From assembly GCF_012932215.1 (NCBI RefSeq), contig NZ_CP048788.1, positions 868,001-932,000 on the forward strand: a stretch of 64,000 bases of DNA. The letters are read 5' to 3'. The first letter of the stretch is position 1, and every line of letters begins with the position of its first letter. Of this stretch, positions 8,796 through 17,109 are shown piece by piece. Source of the DNA: Roseobacter ponti (GTDB lineage Bacteria; Pseudomonadota; Alphaproteobacteria; Rhodobacterales; Rhodobacteraceae). Under the pieces are notes generated by a model. It searched no databases and was not told where the DNA came from. It saw nothing but the letters and a program-made list of their open reading frames with translations. Both the position numbers and the translations under genes were made by a program.

Positions 8796-9329
8796 TCACA
8801 GGAACCGGTGCAGCGCGCGCGGCACCATAATGCGCAGAGCATTGTCGTTCAGGCCAAAATGACGCCAGAGGTGAAAAAGGGCGTGCCCGGCCACAAGGGC
8901 AGCCAGGGTGTAAAACTCGATGGCGTGCACGACGCCCACCAGATCGTTGGCGCGGGGCAGGCCCATCGGCGGCGCGATGGGAACGATGCCGCCGGCCCAG
9001 AGCAGGACCGTCGAGGTCAGCCCCAGCAAAAACCCGGTGAAGGCCACCAGAAACAGCCCCCAGATCAGCGTCCGGTGCATCAGCGAATGGAGGGTCCGCA
9101 GCCGCCCCCTGAGTTTTGGTCCCGGGCGTCCGGCAAGGCCGCGTCGCATGTAATCGGCTGTCCAGAGCAGCGCCAGGCTGACAAAGATCAGTCCGAGCAC
9201 CGAGTGAAACATGAACGCTTCCTCGCCCAGCGGGCGAATGTCGTCGGGCTGTACAAAGGTGAACCAGAGCACGAGCGGCAACATGCTCCAGTGCAGCCAT
9301 TTCAGCCATGTACGGCGATGATATCTCAA
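8796..9329 (-). CDS. Cytochrome b561-like membrane protein (paralogue A)
   Basis: This 177-residue four-helix membrane protein resembles di-haem b561/hydrogenase cytochrome b subunits. Candidate haem ligands are His13 (helix 1), His42 (helix 2), His81/His85 (helix 3), and His135 with His149 or His153 (helix 4). It shares the GRPGPKLRGRLR loop and the C-terminal LWRHFGLNDNALRIM motif with the next gene downstream, which suggests a tandem duplication and perhaps a heterodimer. No dehydrogenase or nickel-enzyme subunit is adjacent to explain electron flow, which is unusual for this family. It lies 59 bases after the SPFH gene on the same strand. Confidence 0.8.
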   Translation of the reverse strand: MRYHRRTWLKWLHWSMLPLVLWFTFVQPDDIRPLGEEAFMFHSVLGLIFVSLALLWTADYMRRGLAGRPGPKLRGRLRTLHSLMHRTLIWGLFLVAFTGFLLGLTSTVLLWAGGIVPIAPPMGLPRANDLVGVVHAIEFYTLAALVAGHALFHLWRHFGLNDNALRIMVPRALHRFL

Positions 9330-9388
9330 ACGGGCCTCCCGGCACGGGGTGGGGTCCTTTCATATACGCGCGAGGCAGCGCCAGAGTT

Positions 9389-10498
9389 TCACGCAGGTGG
9401 TGGAGGTGGTGGCGGCAGCACGGTAAAAAGCTGCGCCAGTTCTGTCACCTCGCCGGCGGTCATCCAGCCGTCCTGACCGGGTGTCCAGACCATGGTCTCG
9501 CGCGTCAGGGCACCATCCGAGGCCATGCGCCCCAGCGATGCCTTGGAGAACGGACCGCGGGTCTCGCCGTTCTCTGCGATATGCCAGACGTGTTCGACGG
9601 GTGGCGGTGACGGCGGTACTGCCGCGCCGGCGGGGCGGGCGCCCCAGGGGCCGGCCTGCTGCGCCATTGTATGACCGATCTGCATGCCGAGACCGGCGCC
9701 CACACCGGCCTGAATGGCACCCGCGCCGGCACCGTCACGTCCGAGCGCCTCGGCGGCCTGAAACTGCATATATTCGTTCAGGTTGCCGATCACCCCCATG
9801 GAAGAGCGTTTGTCCATCACTTCTTCAACTGCGGGCGGCAGGGATATGTTTTCAATGTAAAGTTCCGGCATGGCGAGGCCGTATTCGGCCAGCTGCGCGC
9901 TGATTTCCCTGCCCACCAGCGTGCTTAGCTCGCGGGTGTTCGCGGCCATATCCATCACCGGGATGCCGGCACGGGCAATGGTGCGGGAAAACTCCTGCAC
10001 GATGATGTTGCGGATCTGAAAGCTGATCTCGTCCATCGTGAATTCTCCATCCGTTCCAACGATTTCCACGAGGAACTTCGCGGGATCAGCAACCCGGATG
10101 GAATAGGTGCCAAAAGCGCGCAGACGCACCGGCCCGAATTCCGGATCGCGGCAGATCACCGGGTTTTTGGTGCCCCACTTCAGATTGTTGAAGCGGGTTG
10201 TGTTAACGTAATAGATTTCAGATTTGAACGGGCTGCGGAAACCATGGTCCCAGTGCTGCAGCGTTGTCATGATCGGCATGTTGTTGGTCTCAAGCATGTA
10301 AAGACCGGGGGTGAAGACATCTGCCAGCTGCCCTTCATGCACGAAGACCGCCGCCTGGCCCTCGCGTACGGTGAGCTTGGCGCCGTATTTGATCTCATGG
10401 CCTTCGCGTTCAAAACGCCAGACCATGGTGTCGCGGGTGTTGTCTGTCCAGTGGATGACATCGATGAACTCTCCGGAGAGAAAATCAAAAATACCCAT
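9389..10498 (-). CDS. SPFH (band 7) protein with C-terminal GYF_2 domain, YdjI-like
   Basis: This 369-residue protein starts MGIFDFLSGEFIDVI, as typical YdjI/'virion core protein'-type SPFH proteins do. The SPFH domain spans about 20-240, followed by a glycine/alanine-rich linker (about 258-300). A GYF_2 (DUF4339) domain lies at about 302-355, seen as HVWHIAENGETRGPFS and DGWMTAGEV, and the protein ends in a proline run. GYF_2 domains bind partner peptides, often proline-rich. SPFH proteins organise membrane microdomains and in Bacillus work with PspA-type envelope-stress proteins. Its place between the TelA/XpaC genes and the cytochrome/zinc-ribbon genes suggests a membrane scaffold for that block. 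Confidence 0.88.
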   Translation of the reverse strand: MGIFDFLSGEFIDVIHWTDNTRDTMVWRFEREGHEIKYGAKLTVREGQAAVFVHEGQLADVFTPGLYMLETNNMPIMTTLQHWDHGFRSPFKSEIYYVNTTRFNNLKWGTKNPVICRDPEFGPVRLRAFGTYSIRVADPAKFLVEIVGTDGEFTMDEISFQIRNIIVQEFSRTIARAGIPVMDMAANTRELSTLVGREISAQLAEYGLAMPELYIENISLPPAVEEVMDKRSSMGVIGNLNEYMQFQAAEALGRDGAGAGAIQAGVGAGLGMQIGHTMAQQAGPWGARPAGAAVPPSPPPVEHVWHIAENGETRGPFSKASLGRMASDGALTRETMVWTPGQDGWMTAGEVTELAQLFTVLPPPPPPPA

Positions 10499-10545
10499 AA
10501 TGTCAGTCCTTTATGTTGTTATCATCATGTAGTGCATCAGCATGT

Positions 10546-11502
10546 TCAAAGCGGCCCGCTGACCAGTTCGCGGGCGATGATGCGGGTGATCGATGCGGCT
10601 TCGTTCGCGCGCATGCCCGGGGTCAGCCGCGGGTCATAGAGCATCTTCAGCAGCAGTTCATCGTGGTTCGTCAGCAGCGCAAATTCGTCGTCGTCGTTAA
10701 AGATCGAGGGGCGCGCATCCCGGCTGTCGTTGGCGAGCCCCATGCCCTGGGCGAGTTCTTCGTGAATGCAGCTGAGCCGCAGCAGCCCTGGATTTTCCGC
10801 GCGGATCAGGGCCACGGCGGCGGTATATGTGCTGGCCTCGCTGCCGGCGGCATAGGCCGCAACCGCGCAGTAGGTGTCGCGCGAGAGGCTCCTTAATGCG
10901 TCAAGGCTGCTCGCGGTGATGCCCGGGATACGTGCCGCAGCCGCATCAAGGGCCGCGCTGCGGTCGTCTTCGCTGGCGATCACGATCACAAAATTCGGTC
11001 GCCCGAAAAAGCTGATCGGATGGCCGGAGACATCCGAGAGCCGTTTTGCATAGTTGCGGACGTTGATGTTATCGGCTTCGCGCTGGCTGGGCGGGACTGA
11101 GGCGCCGGAGATGATCTCCATACGGATCGGGGACGACCAGCGGCGCAAGGGGCTTTCCCCGCCGCGGCCCTGCAGGGCGTTAGCATATTCATCATAAAAG
11201 ACGATGCGTTCAAAATTGGTTGCCAGCGTGTCGGCGGTAAAGGGCGTGTCCGGACCACCGCCGTCGTCGCGCAGCAGCCCCTGGCCCATCTGTGCGGTCT
11301 GCACCTGCACCAGGTAGCTGCGCAGCGCGGCGCTTTCCTCAGAGGTCGGCGTGATCTGCGGGACCGGCGCTGCAACAGCGGGCCGGGCGCGGGGCACCGC
11401 ACTGGTGTTCAGCATGCCCGTCTCACAGGCTGCCAGTGCCAGAAGTGCGGCACTCAGAGTGCACCCGTGTCTGAGCCTTTTGACGGACGCCCGCATGGAC
11501 AT
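10546..11502 (-). CDS. DUF2927 family lipoprotein, possible metallopeptidase fold
   Basis: This 318-residue exported protein has a short signal peptide and a lipobox LAAC (Cys26), so it is probably a lipoprotein. The C-terminal half contains CIHEELAQGMGLAND (HEELAQ at 247-252), an HE-x-x-x-Q arrangement that recalls zinc metallopeptidases. A conserved aspartate-rich SIFNDDDEFALLT follows. I recognise DUF2927, a family without an assigned reaction; the peptidase idea is mine. Its ATG follows the TelA stop codon with no gap, so it is translationally linked to telA. Confidence 0.8.
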   Translation of the reverse strand: MSMRASVKRLRHGCTLSAALLALAACETGMLNTSAVPRARPAVAAPVPQITPTSEESAALRSYLVQVQTAQMGQGLLRDDGGGPDTPFTADTLATNFERIVFYDEYANALQGRGGESPLRRWSSPIRMEIISGASVPPSQREADNINVRNYAKRLSDVSGHPISFFGRPNFVIVIASEDDRSAALDAAAARIPGITASSLDALRSLSRDTYCAVAAYAAGSEASTYTAAVALIRAENPGLLRLSCIHEELAQGMGLANDSRDARPSIFNDDDEFALLTNHDELLLKMLYDPRLTPGMRANEAASITRIIARELVSGPL

Positions 11503-12699
11503 TCAGCGCGGTACGGAAGTGCCGGTATTGTCTCCGGTCCCGTCGCCGCGGGCCTTTGCCGAGGCAAGCGTATCGCGCAGCCTGGTCTCCATCTCCTTCA
11601 GGTCGCTTTCCGCGGCGGCACGGCGGGCCTTGCCCTCATCCGCGATCTGCAGCGACTCCTCGATGGTGCCGATCAGATCTGCATTGGCCTGTTTGACAGC
11701 TTCGATGTCAAAAACCCCACGCTCCATCTCTTCGCGGATCACCCTGTTGCTCTCTCGCAGGTTTTTCGCATTGGCCGTCAGCAGCTCATTGGTCAGGTCA
11801 TTGGCGTCCCGCACCGCCGCTGCCGCCTCGGCAGAGCGCTGGATGGTGACCGCCTGTGCCAGCTGGGTCTCCCAGAGCGGCACCGTATTCACCAGCGTGG
11901 AGTTGATCTTGGTCACCAGCGATTTGTCGTTTTCCTGCACCAGACGGATCGAGGGCAGCGACTGCATTGTCACCTGGCGGGTCAGTTTCAGGTCATGCAC
12001 CCGGCGTTCCAGATCATCGCGGGCGGCACGCAGGTCACGCAGTTCCTGCGCCACCATCACCTGATCTTTCTCCGCAGCGGCCTCGACATCGGCGGCTTTG
12101 GCTGGGATCACCGTGTCATCCAGCTCGCGCAGCTTTTCCTCGCCGGCGGCAATATAGAGTGCCAGTTCATCATAGAACTGCAGCGTCTTTTCATAGAGCA
12201 CATCGAGCGATTTAATGTCTTTGAGCAGCGTGTGTTCGTGCTTGAGCAGATCATCTGTGATGCGGTCGATCTGGTCCTGAACCTGCTCGAATTTTGCGGT
12301 GAACTGCGCAAAAGGCGCGGCCTTGCCCAGCAGTTTTTCCCACCAGCTGCGTTTGCGGCGCACATCCAGTTCGGAGACGGAAAACCCCCGGATCGTCGAC
12401 ACGATGTTGCGCAGACTGTCACCGGCCGGGCCCACGTCTTTGTTGCGCACACCGCCCAGCATCGCCTGGCTGATCTCCTGTAGCTCGACCTGTGCGCGGC
12501 TGCCGAAAGACACGATTGAGTTGGTATCCTCCATGTCGATTTCGTTCATGCGCTGTCTGATTTCCGCGCTTGCGGGCTCGTCCGCATCGGCCAGCGGCAC
12601 GATAGCATTAGCCTCTGCGGGTTCGGGAAGTATGACAGCCGTCACTTCTTCCACCTCGGCCAGAGTTTCCTGTGCTTTGGCGCGTATCGTCTCAGACAT
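11503..12699 (-). CDS. telA: TelA-family toxic anion resistance protein
   Basis: This 398-residue cytoplasmic, strongly helical protein is of the TelA/KlaA family, named for tellurite resistance on plasmid RK2 and linked to cell-envelope stress. It contains long predicted coiled-coil regions (about 130-250 and 300-395) and the conserved centre around FSVSELDVRRKRSWWEKLLG, with LYIAAGEEKLRELDD about 80 residues further on. The gene follows xpaC by 27 bases with a good SD (GAAGGGA), and telA next to xpaC is a recurrent arrangement in Bacillus and Proteobacteria. The molecular function is not established in the family. Confidence 0.92.
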   Translation of the reverse strand: MSETIRAKAQETLAEVEEVTAVILPEPAEANAIVPLADADEPASAEIRQRMNEIDMEDTNSIVSFGSRAQVELQEISQAMLGGVRNKDVGPAGDSLRNIVSTIRGFSVSELDVRRKRSWWEKLLGKAAPFAQFTAKFEQVQDQIDRITDDLLKHEHTLLKDIKSLDVLYEKTLQFYDELALYIAAGEEKLRELDDTVIPAKAADVEAAAEKDQVMVAQELRDLRAARDDLERRVHDLKLTRQVTMQSLPSIRLVQENDKSLVTKINSTLVNTVPLWETQLAQAVTIQRSAEAAAAVRDANDLTNELLTANAKNLRESNRVIREEMERGVFDIEAVKQANADLIGTIEESLQIADEGKARRAAAESDLKEMETRLRDTLASAKARGDGTGDNTGTSVPR

Positions 12700-12726
12700 T
12701 GTTAATCCCTTCCATTGCGGGCGGCG

Positions 12727-13611
12727 TCATTCAGTTCTGACCCCCTCGCGTTGCAGACGGTCCCGCAGGACCTCTATTTCGACCGTCAGGTCACTGTGGT
12801 CATCCAGCAGCAGCTTTTCATTTCGTGCGGTGAAGTTCCGTTCCAGATCGTCCAGCAGAACAAGGTAGTCGGTTTTGGCTTCGGCGTCCCGGCTGCGGGC
12901 ATAGATATCGGCGAATTTGACCGAGGCATCCCGCGCGCCCATCAGATAGACGCCGAGATATTTTCGAGCGGCCGTCAGATCACGCGGATCATCCTCGACC
13001 GTGTTGATGAGCCTGCGGGCGGTTTCCTGAAACTGTTCCAGCCGGGTCATGACATCGCGGTCGCCTGCACGCAGCAGGGCATCGCGCATGGCTGCCAGGT
13101 GTTTGTCGGCCTCATCGACCACGCGCGCCACGCGGTCCTGCTGGAAGGTATCAATGCCTTCCATGCCTTTATCACTGAGCGGATCCGCGCCGAAAGCCGC
13201 GAGATGAAGCCCTGTCACGACCAGGCCGAAGAGCACGGCCGCCACCAGCCCGCTGCCATGGCTGACAGCGCCCAGACCGATGCCGGCACCCGCCAGCAAA
13301 GCGGCGAGGATCTTGCGCGGCAGCGCAGGGCGGCGCGCCACCTTGCGCGCATGCCATGAGGCTTCGGCCTGCAACCCACCGCGAAGAAGCCATGCGCCGA
13401 GGCTAAGGATCCCGGCACCGGCGACACCGGTCGCAAGCCCGAGCGCGCCGTTAAAAAGCGAGGTGAAAAGCAGGGCCACAGCGGGCAGGAACATCAGATT
13501 GGCCCGCGCGCCCACCGGATCGACACGCGCGCCGGAATAGGATCCGGCAGGGCGGTCAGTCCCGTCCGTGCTGCCGCCAGGGCTGTATTTTCCGCCAAAG
13601 CGCTGCGCCAT
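12727..13611 (-). CDS. xpaC: XpaC-family membrane protein (5-bromo-4-chloroindolyl phosphate hydrolysis protein)
   Basis: This 294-residue protein has two hydrophobic hairpins near the N-terminus (about 40-75 and 95-130) and a helical cytoplasmic C-terminal domain from about 140 to the end. The C-terminal domain has the family landmarks KGMEGIDTFQQDRVARVV and KYLGVYLMGARDASVKFADIY. The family is named after Bacillus XpaC, whose enzymatic role is doubtful, and it almost always accompanies TelA. It lies between a 29-codon membrane peptide gene (3 bases upstream) and telA, so the three are almost certainly one transcript. Confidence 0.88.
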   Translation of the reverse strand: MAQRFGGKYSPGGSTDGTDRPAGSYSGARVDPVGARANLMFLPAVALLFTSLFNGALGLATGVAGAGILSLGAWLLRGGLQAEASWHARKVARRPALPRKILAALLAGAGIGLGAVSHGSGLVAAVLFGLVVTGLHLAAFGADPLSDKGMEGIDTFQQDRVARVVDEADKHLAAMRDALLRAGDRDVMTRLEQFQETARRLINTVEDDPRDLTAARKYLGVYLMGARDASVKFADIYARSRDAEAKTDYLVLLDDLERNFTARNEKLLLDDHSDLTVEIEVLRDRLQREGVRTE

Positions 13612-13614
13612 GCG

Positions 13615-13704
13615 TCAGACCCCGCCCAGTAGTCCGGAGGCGATGCCGAGCATCACAAGCAGCAACGCCACATAGGCGGTTTTCTGAAATGTGGTCGGTG
13701 TCAT
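13615..13704 (-). CDS. 29-residue single-helix membrane peptide at the head of the xpaC-telA operon
   Basis: This very short gene begins with ATG at 13704, preceded by a strong SD (GGGAGAG), and encodes a peptide with a polar N-terminus (MTPTTFQKT) and one hydrophobic helix ending in GIASGLLGGV. The stop lies 3 bases before the xpaC ATG. The SD, the tight spacing and a well-formed transmembrane segment argue for a real membrane microprotein rather than leader noise. The function is unknown; it could partner XpaC in the membrane. An alternative is a translated leader that couples xpaC translation. Confidence 0.65.
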   Translation of the reverse strand: MTPTTFQKTAYVALLLVMLGIASGLLGGV

Positions 13705-13903
13705 GCTCTCTCCCTGCACGGCAACTCGGTTTAATATAAGTGCATTGGGGCACCCGCGCCAGTTCTCAATCGGTCCGGCCCGACATGCGGGCGCAATGCA
13801 TCGCCCGACGGTACAGTTCGCAGGCACATGTATCAATCTGGTGCCGGCCGGCGCGCTTTCACAGGGGGAATTTCACCGCCCCCGCGTCACGTTTCGCGGC
13901 CTG

Positions 13904-14740
13904 TCAGCGTTTCGGACGGCGTGGCGCGCGGGTGTGCCGGACACCGGCGGGCCGTTTGCCGCCGGGTTTCGGGGCCGTCGCGCGGGTGGGAGGTGTGGGT
14001 TCTTCGTCGGGCAGACCCAGCTGGTCGCGCACGATTTTGCGGCGCACTTCTTCGACCTCGCCCGGCTTCAGGCTTTCGAGCCGGAAGGGGCCATAGCTGA
14101 TGCGGATCAGCCGGTTCACGACGAGGCCCACATCGCCGAGCGCACGGCGGATTTCGCGGTTGCGGCCTTCGCGCAGCGACACGGTAAGCCAGGCGTTGGC
14201 CCCCTGCTGCCGGTCAAGGCTGACAGTCATTGGCTGAAATCTTTCGCCGTCCACGGTCACGCCCTGGCGCAGCGGCTCCAGCGTATCATCCGTGGGCCGG
14301 CCGTTCACCCGCACACGGTAACGTCGCAGCCAGCCCGTCGAGGGCAGCTCAAGCCGCCGCTTGACCGCGCCGTCGTTGGTCAGCAGCAGCAGACCCTCGG
14401 AATTGATATCGAGGCGTCCGATGCTCATCACCCGCGGCATATCTTCGGGCAGGCTGTCATAGATCGTCTCGCGGCCCTTTTCGTCGGCATCCGTACTCAC
14501 GAGGCCCACCGGTTTATGATAGAGCCACAGGCGCGGTGGCTCAGGCGCCCCCACGGGCTTGCCGTCCACCTCGATTTTATCCGCTGCTGTTACGTTCAGC
14601 GCCGGAGAATCGATGACCTTGCCGTTCACAGAGACCCGGCCGATTGCGATCATGCGCTCGGCTTCGCGGCGGCTTGCGACGCCGGCGCGGCTCAGGACTT
14701 TGGCAATACGGTCGCCTTCGGGGGTTCTGGACGCGGTCAT
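13904..14740 (-). CDS. RsuA/RluB-family pseudouridine synthase
   Basis: This 278-residue enzyme isomerises a uridine in 16S or 23S rRNA. It has an N-terminal S4 RNA-binding domain (about 8-60, RIAKVLSRAGVASRREAERMI) and the catalytic motif GRLDINSEGLLLLTNDG, with Asp111 as the nucleophile. The conserved REGRNREIRRALG segment follows, and a basic tail rich in K/R/P ends the protein. The ATG at 14740 is chosen because the S4 domain starts right after it. It is divergent from tadA, with 61 bases between. Without alignment I cannot choose among rluB (23S U2605), rluE and rsuA; rluB is the most common in this group. Confidence 0.93.
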   Translation of the reverse strand: MTASRTPEGDRIAKVLSRAGVASRREAERMIAIGRVSVNGKVIDSPALNVTAADKIEVDGKPVGAPEPPRLWLYHKPVGLVSTDADEKGRETIYDSLPEDMPRVMSIGRLDINSEGLLLLTNDGAVKRRLELPSTGWLRRYRVRVNGRPTDDTLEPLRQGVTVDGERFQPMTVSLDRQQGANAWLTVSLREGRNREIRRALGDVGLVVNRLIRISYGPFRLESLKPGEVEEVRRKIVRDQLGLPDEEPTPPTRATAPKPGGKRPAGVRHTRAPRRPKR

Positions 14741-14801
14741 AGGGGCCGCATATCCTGTTCGGTGCTCTTGCGAAAGGGGCCGCTTTGGGGGACACCGGCA
14801 C

Positions 14802-15251
14802 ATGGTCTTTACGTCTTTCATGGAGCAGGCCCTCTCGGAGGCGCGCGCGGCGGCCAAACGTGACGAGGTGCCGGTGGGCGCCGTTGTCGCGGATGCGCAG
14901 GGTCGCGTCATCGCAGCGGCGGGCAACCGGACGCGGGAACTGAATGATCCTACAGCCCACGCAGAGGTGCTGGCCATCCGTGCGGCCTGCGCGGCGCTGG
15001 GATCAGAGCGGCTGACAGGATGCGACCTTTATGTGACGCTTGAGCCATGCCCGATGTGTGCGGCCGCCATTTCAACGGCCCGGATCGCGCGCCTTTATTA
15101 CGGTGCGGATGATCCGAAGTCAGGCGGCGTGGGGCAGGGGCCGCGCATCTTTTCCCATCCGCAGTGCCATCATGCGCCGGAAGTCTATGACGGTATCGCC
15201 GCCGAAGAATCCGAAGTCATGCTGCGCGCGTTTTTTCTGCACCGCCGCTGA
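14802..15251 (+). CDS. tadA: tRNA-specific adenosine deaminase (wobble A34 to inosine)
   Basis: This 149-residue zinc enzyme deaminates adenosine 34 of tRNA-Arg(ACG) to inosine and is essential for decoding. The cytidine-deaminase fold motifs are intact: HAE at 53-55 (zinc ligand and proton shuttle Glu) and PCPMC at 82-86 (two zinc cysteines). The gene is divergent from the pseudouridine synthase, so two tRNA/rRNA modification genes share a promoter region. The start may be this ATG or the internal ATG six codons later. Confidence 0.95.
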   Translation: MVFTSFMEQALSEARAAAKRDEVPVGAVVADAQGRVIAAAGNRTRELNDPTAHAEVLAIRAACAALGSERLTGCDLYVTLEPCPMCAAAISTARIARLYYGADDPKSGGVGQGPRIFSHPQCHHAPEVYDGIAAEESEVMLRAFFLHRR

Positions 15252-15307
15252 CGGTGCCCTGACTGTACTGGCGGGTCCGGCGTTGGCCGCAGTGCATGCG
15301 CCCTGCG

Positions 15308-16279
15308 TCAGCTTTCCGCGCGGCTTTCCAGCCGGAAGGTTTTATGCATGCCGGAAAGCCCTTTCAGCGGCACCTCGACAGGGTCGGCAAAGGCGTAACC
15401 GGCGCTGCGCCACAGGAGCATCCGGGTGGCATCTGAGAGGCGGATTTCGCCAGGGGCTGCACTGGCAGCGATGCGGGCCGCCCTGTTCACGACAGTACCG
15501 AAAAAGTCGCCCTTGTCTTCGATGACTTCGCCGGTGTGAATGCCAACGCGCAGCTGTAAAGCAGGCTCCCTACTTTCTGAGAAACTGGATTATTGCCGGC
15601 TCAGGGCGGCATCCAGAGCAGCGCGCGCGGTTGAAAAAGTGGACGTTGTCCCGTCGCCCGGGGATTTGACCAGAGTGCCGCCGTGCCGCGTCACGGTATC
15701 CGTCACAATGTCCAGATGTTCATTGATTTTCAGCGTCCAGAGACGGTCGCCGACAATATCTGCCAGCGTCGAGCTGTCGACGACATCAGTGAGAATCACC
15801 GAGGCAAGACCCTCGCGACCGGCAGTCGCGAACCCGTCGCGGGCTGCAGCCATCAGCGCATCCGGCGCGCTGTGCTCGATCCCGATTTTCTCAAAGTCGG
15901 GCGTCGGGTTTGAAAGTTGGATCTGCACGATTTTCCAGGCACCTGTTTCAAGCGAGAAGATGAAGGTAATCCGGTATTACGACGTCACGCCGGTGTCGTG
16001 GAAATGAATGTCCGGGTGCCAGAAAGCACAGCCGGTGCTGCCCTGTTCAAAGGCTTCGGTACTCTGGTTGCGGCAACTGACATCAGGCACTTCGGCAAAG
16101 TGATCCGGCAGCCCCCGGCGCAATACGTCGCCGCTCCAGAGTTCGCCCGTCGCGGTGCCGACATAGCGCAGCGCGGCATCCCGCGAGAGCAGGTTTCCGA
16201 CCGTATCCCGGTCACATGTGCGCACTGCTTCGTTCCAGCGCGTTACGATTGCCGCGATTTACGGCGAGGCGGTGATCAC
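15308..16279 (-). pseudogene. SnoaL-like/class III nucleotide cyclase fusion, broken by three in-frame TAA codons
   Basis: One uninterrupted reading frame of about 323 codons encodes an N-terminal NTF2/SnoaL-like domain and a C-terminal class III adenylate/guanylate cyclase domain. It is cut by TAA codons at 16259-16261, 15977-15979 and 15590-15592; all three are in the same frame and no frameshift is needed. Recognisable parts in order are IVTRWNEAVRTCDRD, the HPDIHFHDTGV region, YRITFIFSLETGAWKIVQI, the cyclase metal motifs LTDVVDSST and KSPGDGTTSTF, then VGIHTGEV, GTVVNRAARIA and PLKGLSGMHKTF. The ancestral GTG start at 16279 overlaps the stop of the upstream metallo-hydrolase, so it was once coupled to it. 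It is probably a recent pseudogene; the middle piece alone could at most yield a truncated cyclase. Confidence 0.85.
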
Positions 16280-16965
16280 AGGGAAATGGGCTCCATCACC
16301 TGCGGCTCGATCACATCAACACCCGGCAGGCCCGCGATCAGGTCCTCTGCGGACTGTTCCAGAAGATCGAAGGTGCGGTAATGGCAGGGGATCACGGTTT
16401 TGAAATCGAAATAGCGTTTCGCGGCCCAGGCGGCGCCGGCCATATCCATGGTGAAATGCCCGCCTGCGCTCAGGATCCCGATGTCAGGTTTATAATACGC
16501 GCCGATCCAGTCCATGTCGGCCATGATGCCGGTGTCCCCGGAGACATAGATCGTGTGGCCCTCGCCCCGGATGATAAATCCGGCCTCGCGCCCGACAGGG
16601 GCATCGGGTGCGCCGCCCAGCGACGTGGAATGCAGCGCGGGCACGAGGCTCACAGAGACGCGGCCAAGCTCTACCGTGCCGCCCATGTTGAAGCCAACCG
16701 TACTGAGCCCGTCATTCCCTTCAAACCATGTCATCAGGTCATAAATGCCGACAGCGGGCGCGCCCAGGGATTTCGACAGCGGCACCAGATCAGTGATGTG
16801 ATCGAAATGGGCATGGGTGATCAGGATATGCGTCGCACCCCGGGTGGCGGGCGCGTGCTGGGCGTCGGTAAGCATCGGGTTGCCGGTGAGCCAGGGGTCG
16901 AGAAGCAGAACCTGATCTTCGATTTCGATGCGAAAACTGCCGTGACCGAGCCAGATGATTTTCAT
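16276..16965 (-). CDS. UPF0173 family metal-dependent hydrolase (metallo-beta-lactamase fold)
   Basis: This 229-residue cytoplasmic MBL-fold protein has the metal-binding motif HAHFDHITD (His51, His53, Asp55, His56). Further ligands are probably in VSGDTGIMADM and PCHYRTF. The N-terminus MKIIWLGHGSFRIE is typical of the UPF0173 subgroup. The substrate is not known for the family. The stop overlaps the start of the cyclase relic, so the two formed an operon before that gene decayed. Confidence 0.92.
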   Translation of the reverse strand: MKIIWLGHGSFRIEIEDQVLLLDPWLTGNPMLTDAQHAPATRGATHILITHAHFDHITDLVPLSKSLGAPAVGIYDLMTWFEGNDGLSTVGFNMGGTVELGRVSVSLVPALHSTSLGGAPDAPVGREAGFIIRGEGHTIYVSGDTGIMADMDWIGAYYKPDIGILSAGGHFTMDMAGAAWAAKRYFDFKTVIPCHYRTFDLLEQSAEDLIAGLPGVDVIEPQVMEPISL

Positions 16966-17109
16966 TGAACCTCTCCCGTGATGCGATAGGTCGAGTGTAG
17001 TGCTGTTTTGCTGGATTGGGGACCCTTTGCCGGGAGGTTTTTTCGTCCTGCGAGACCCCCTGGGCCGGGGATATTCGGGCAGGGCGTGCAGAAAGGGGCG
17101 TTGAAGAGC

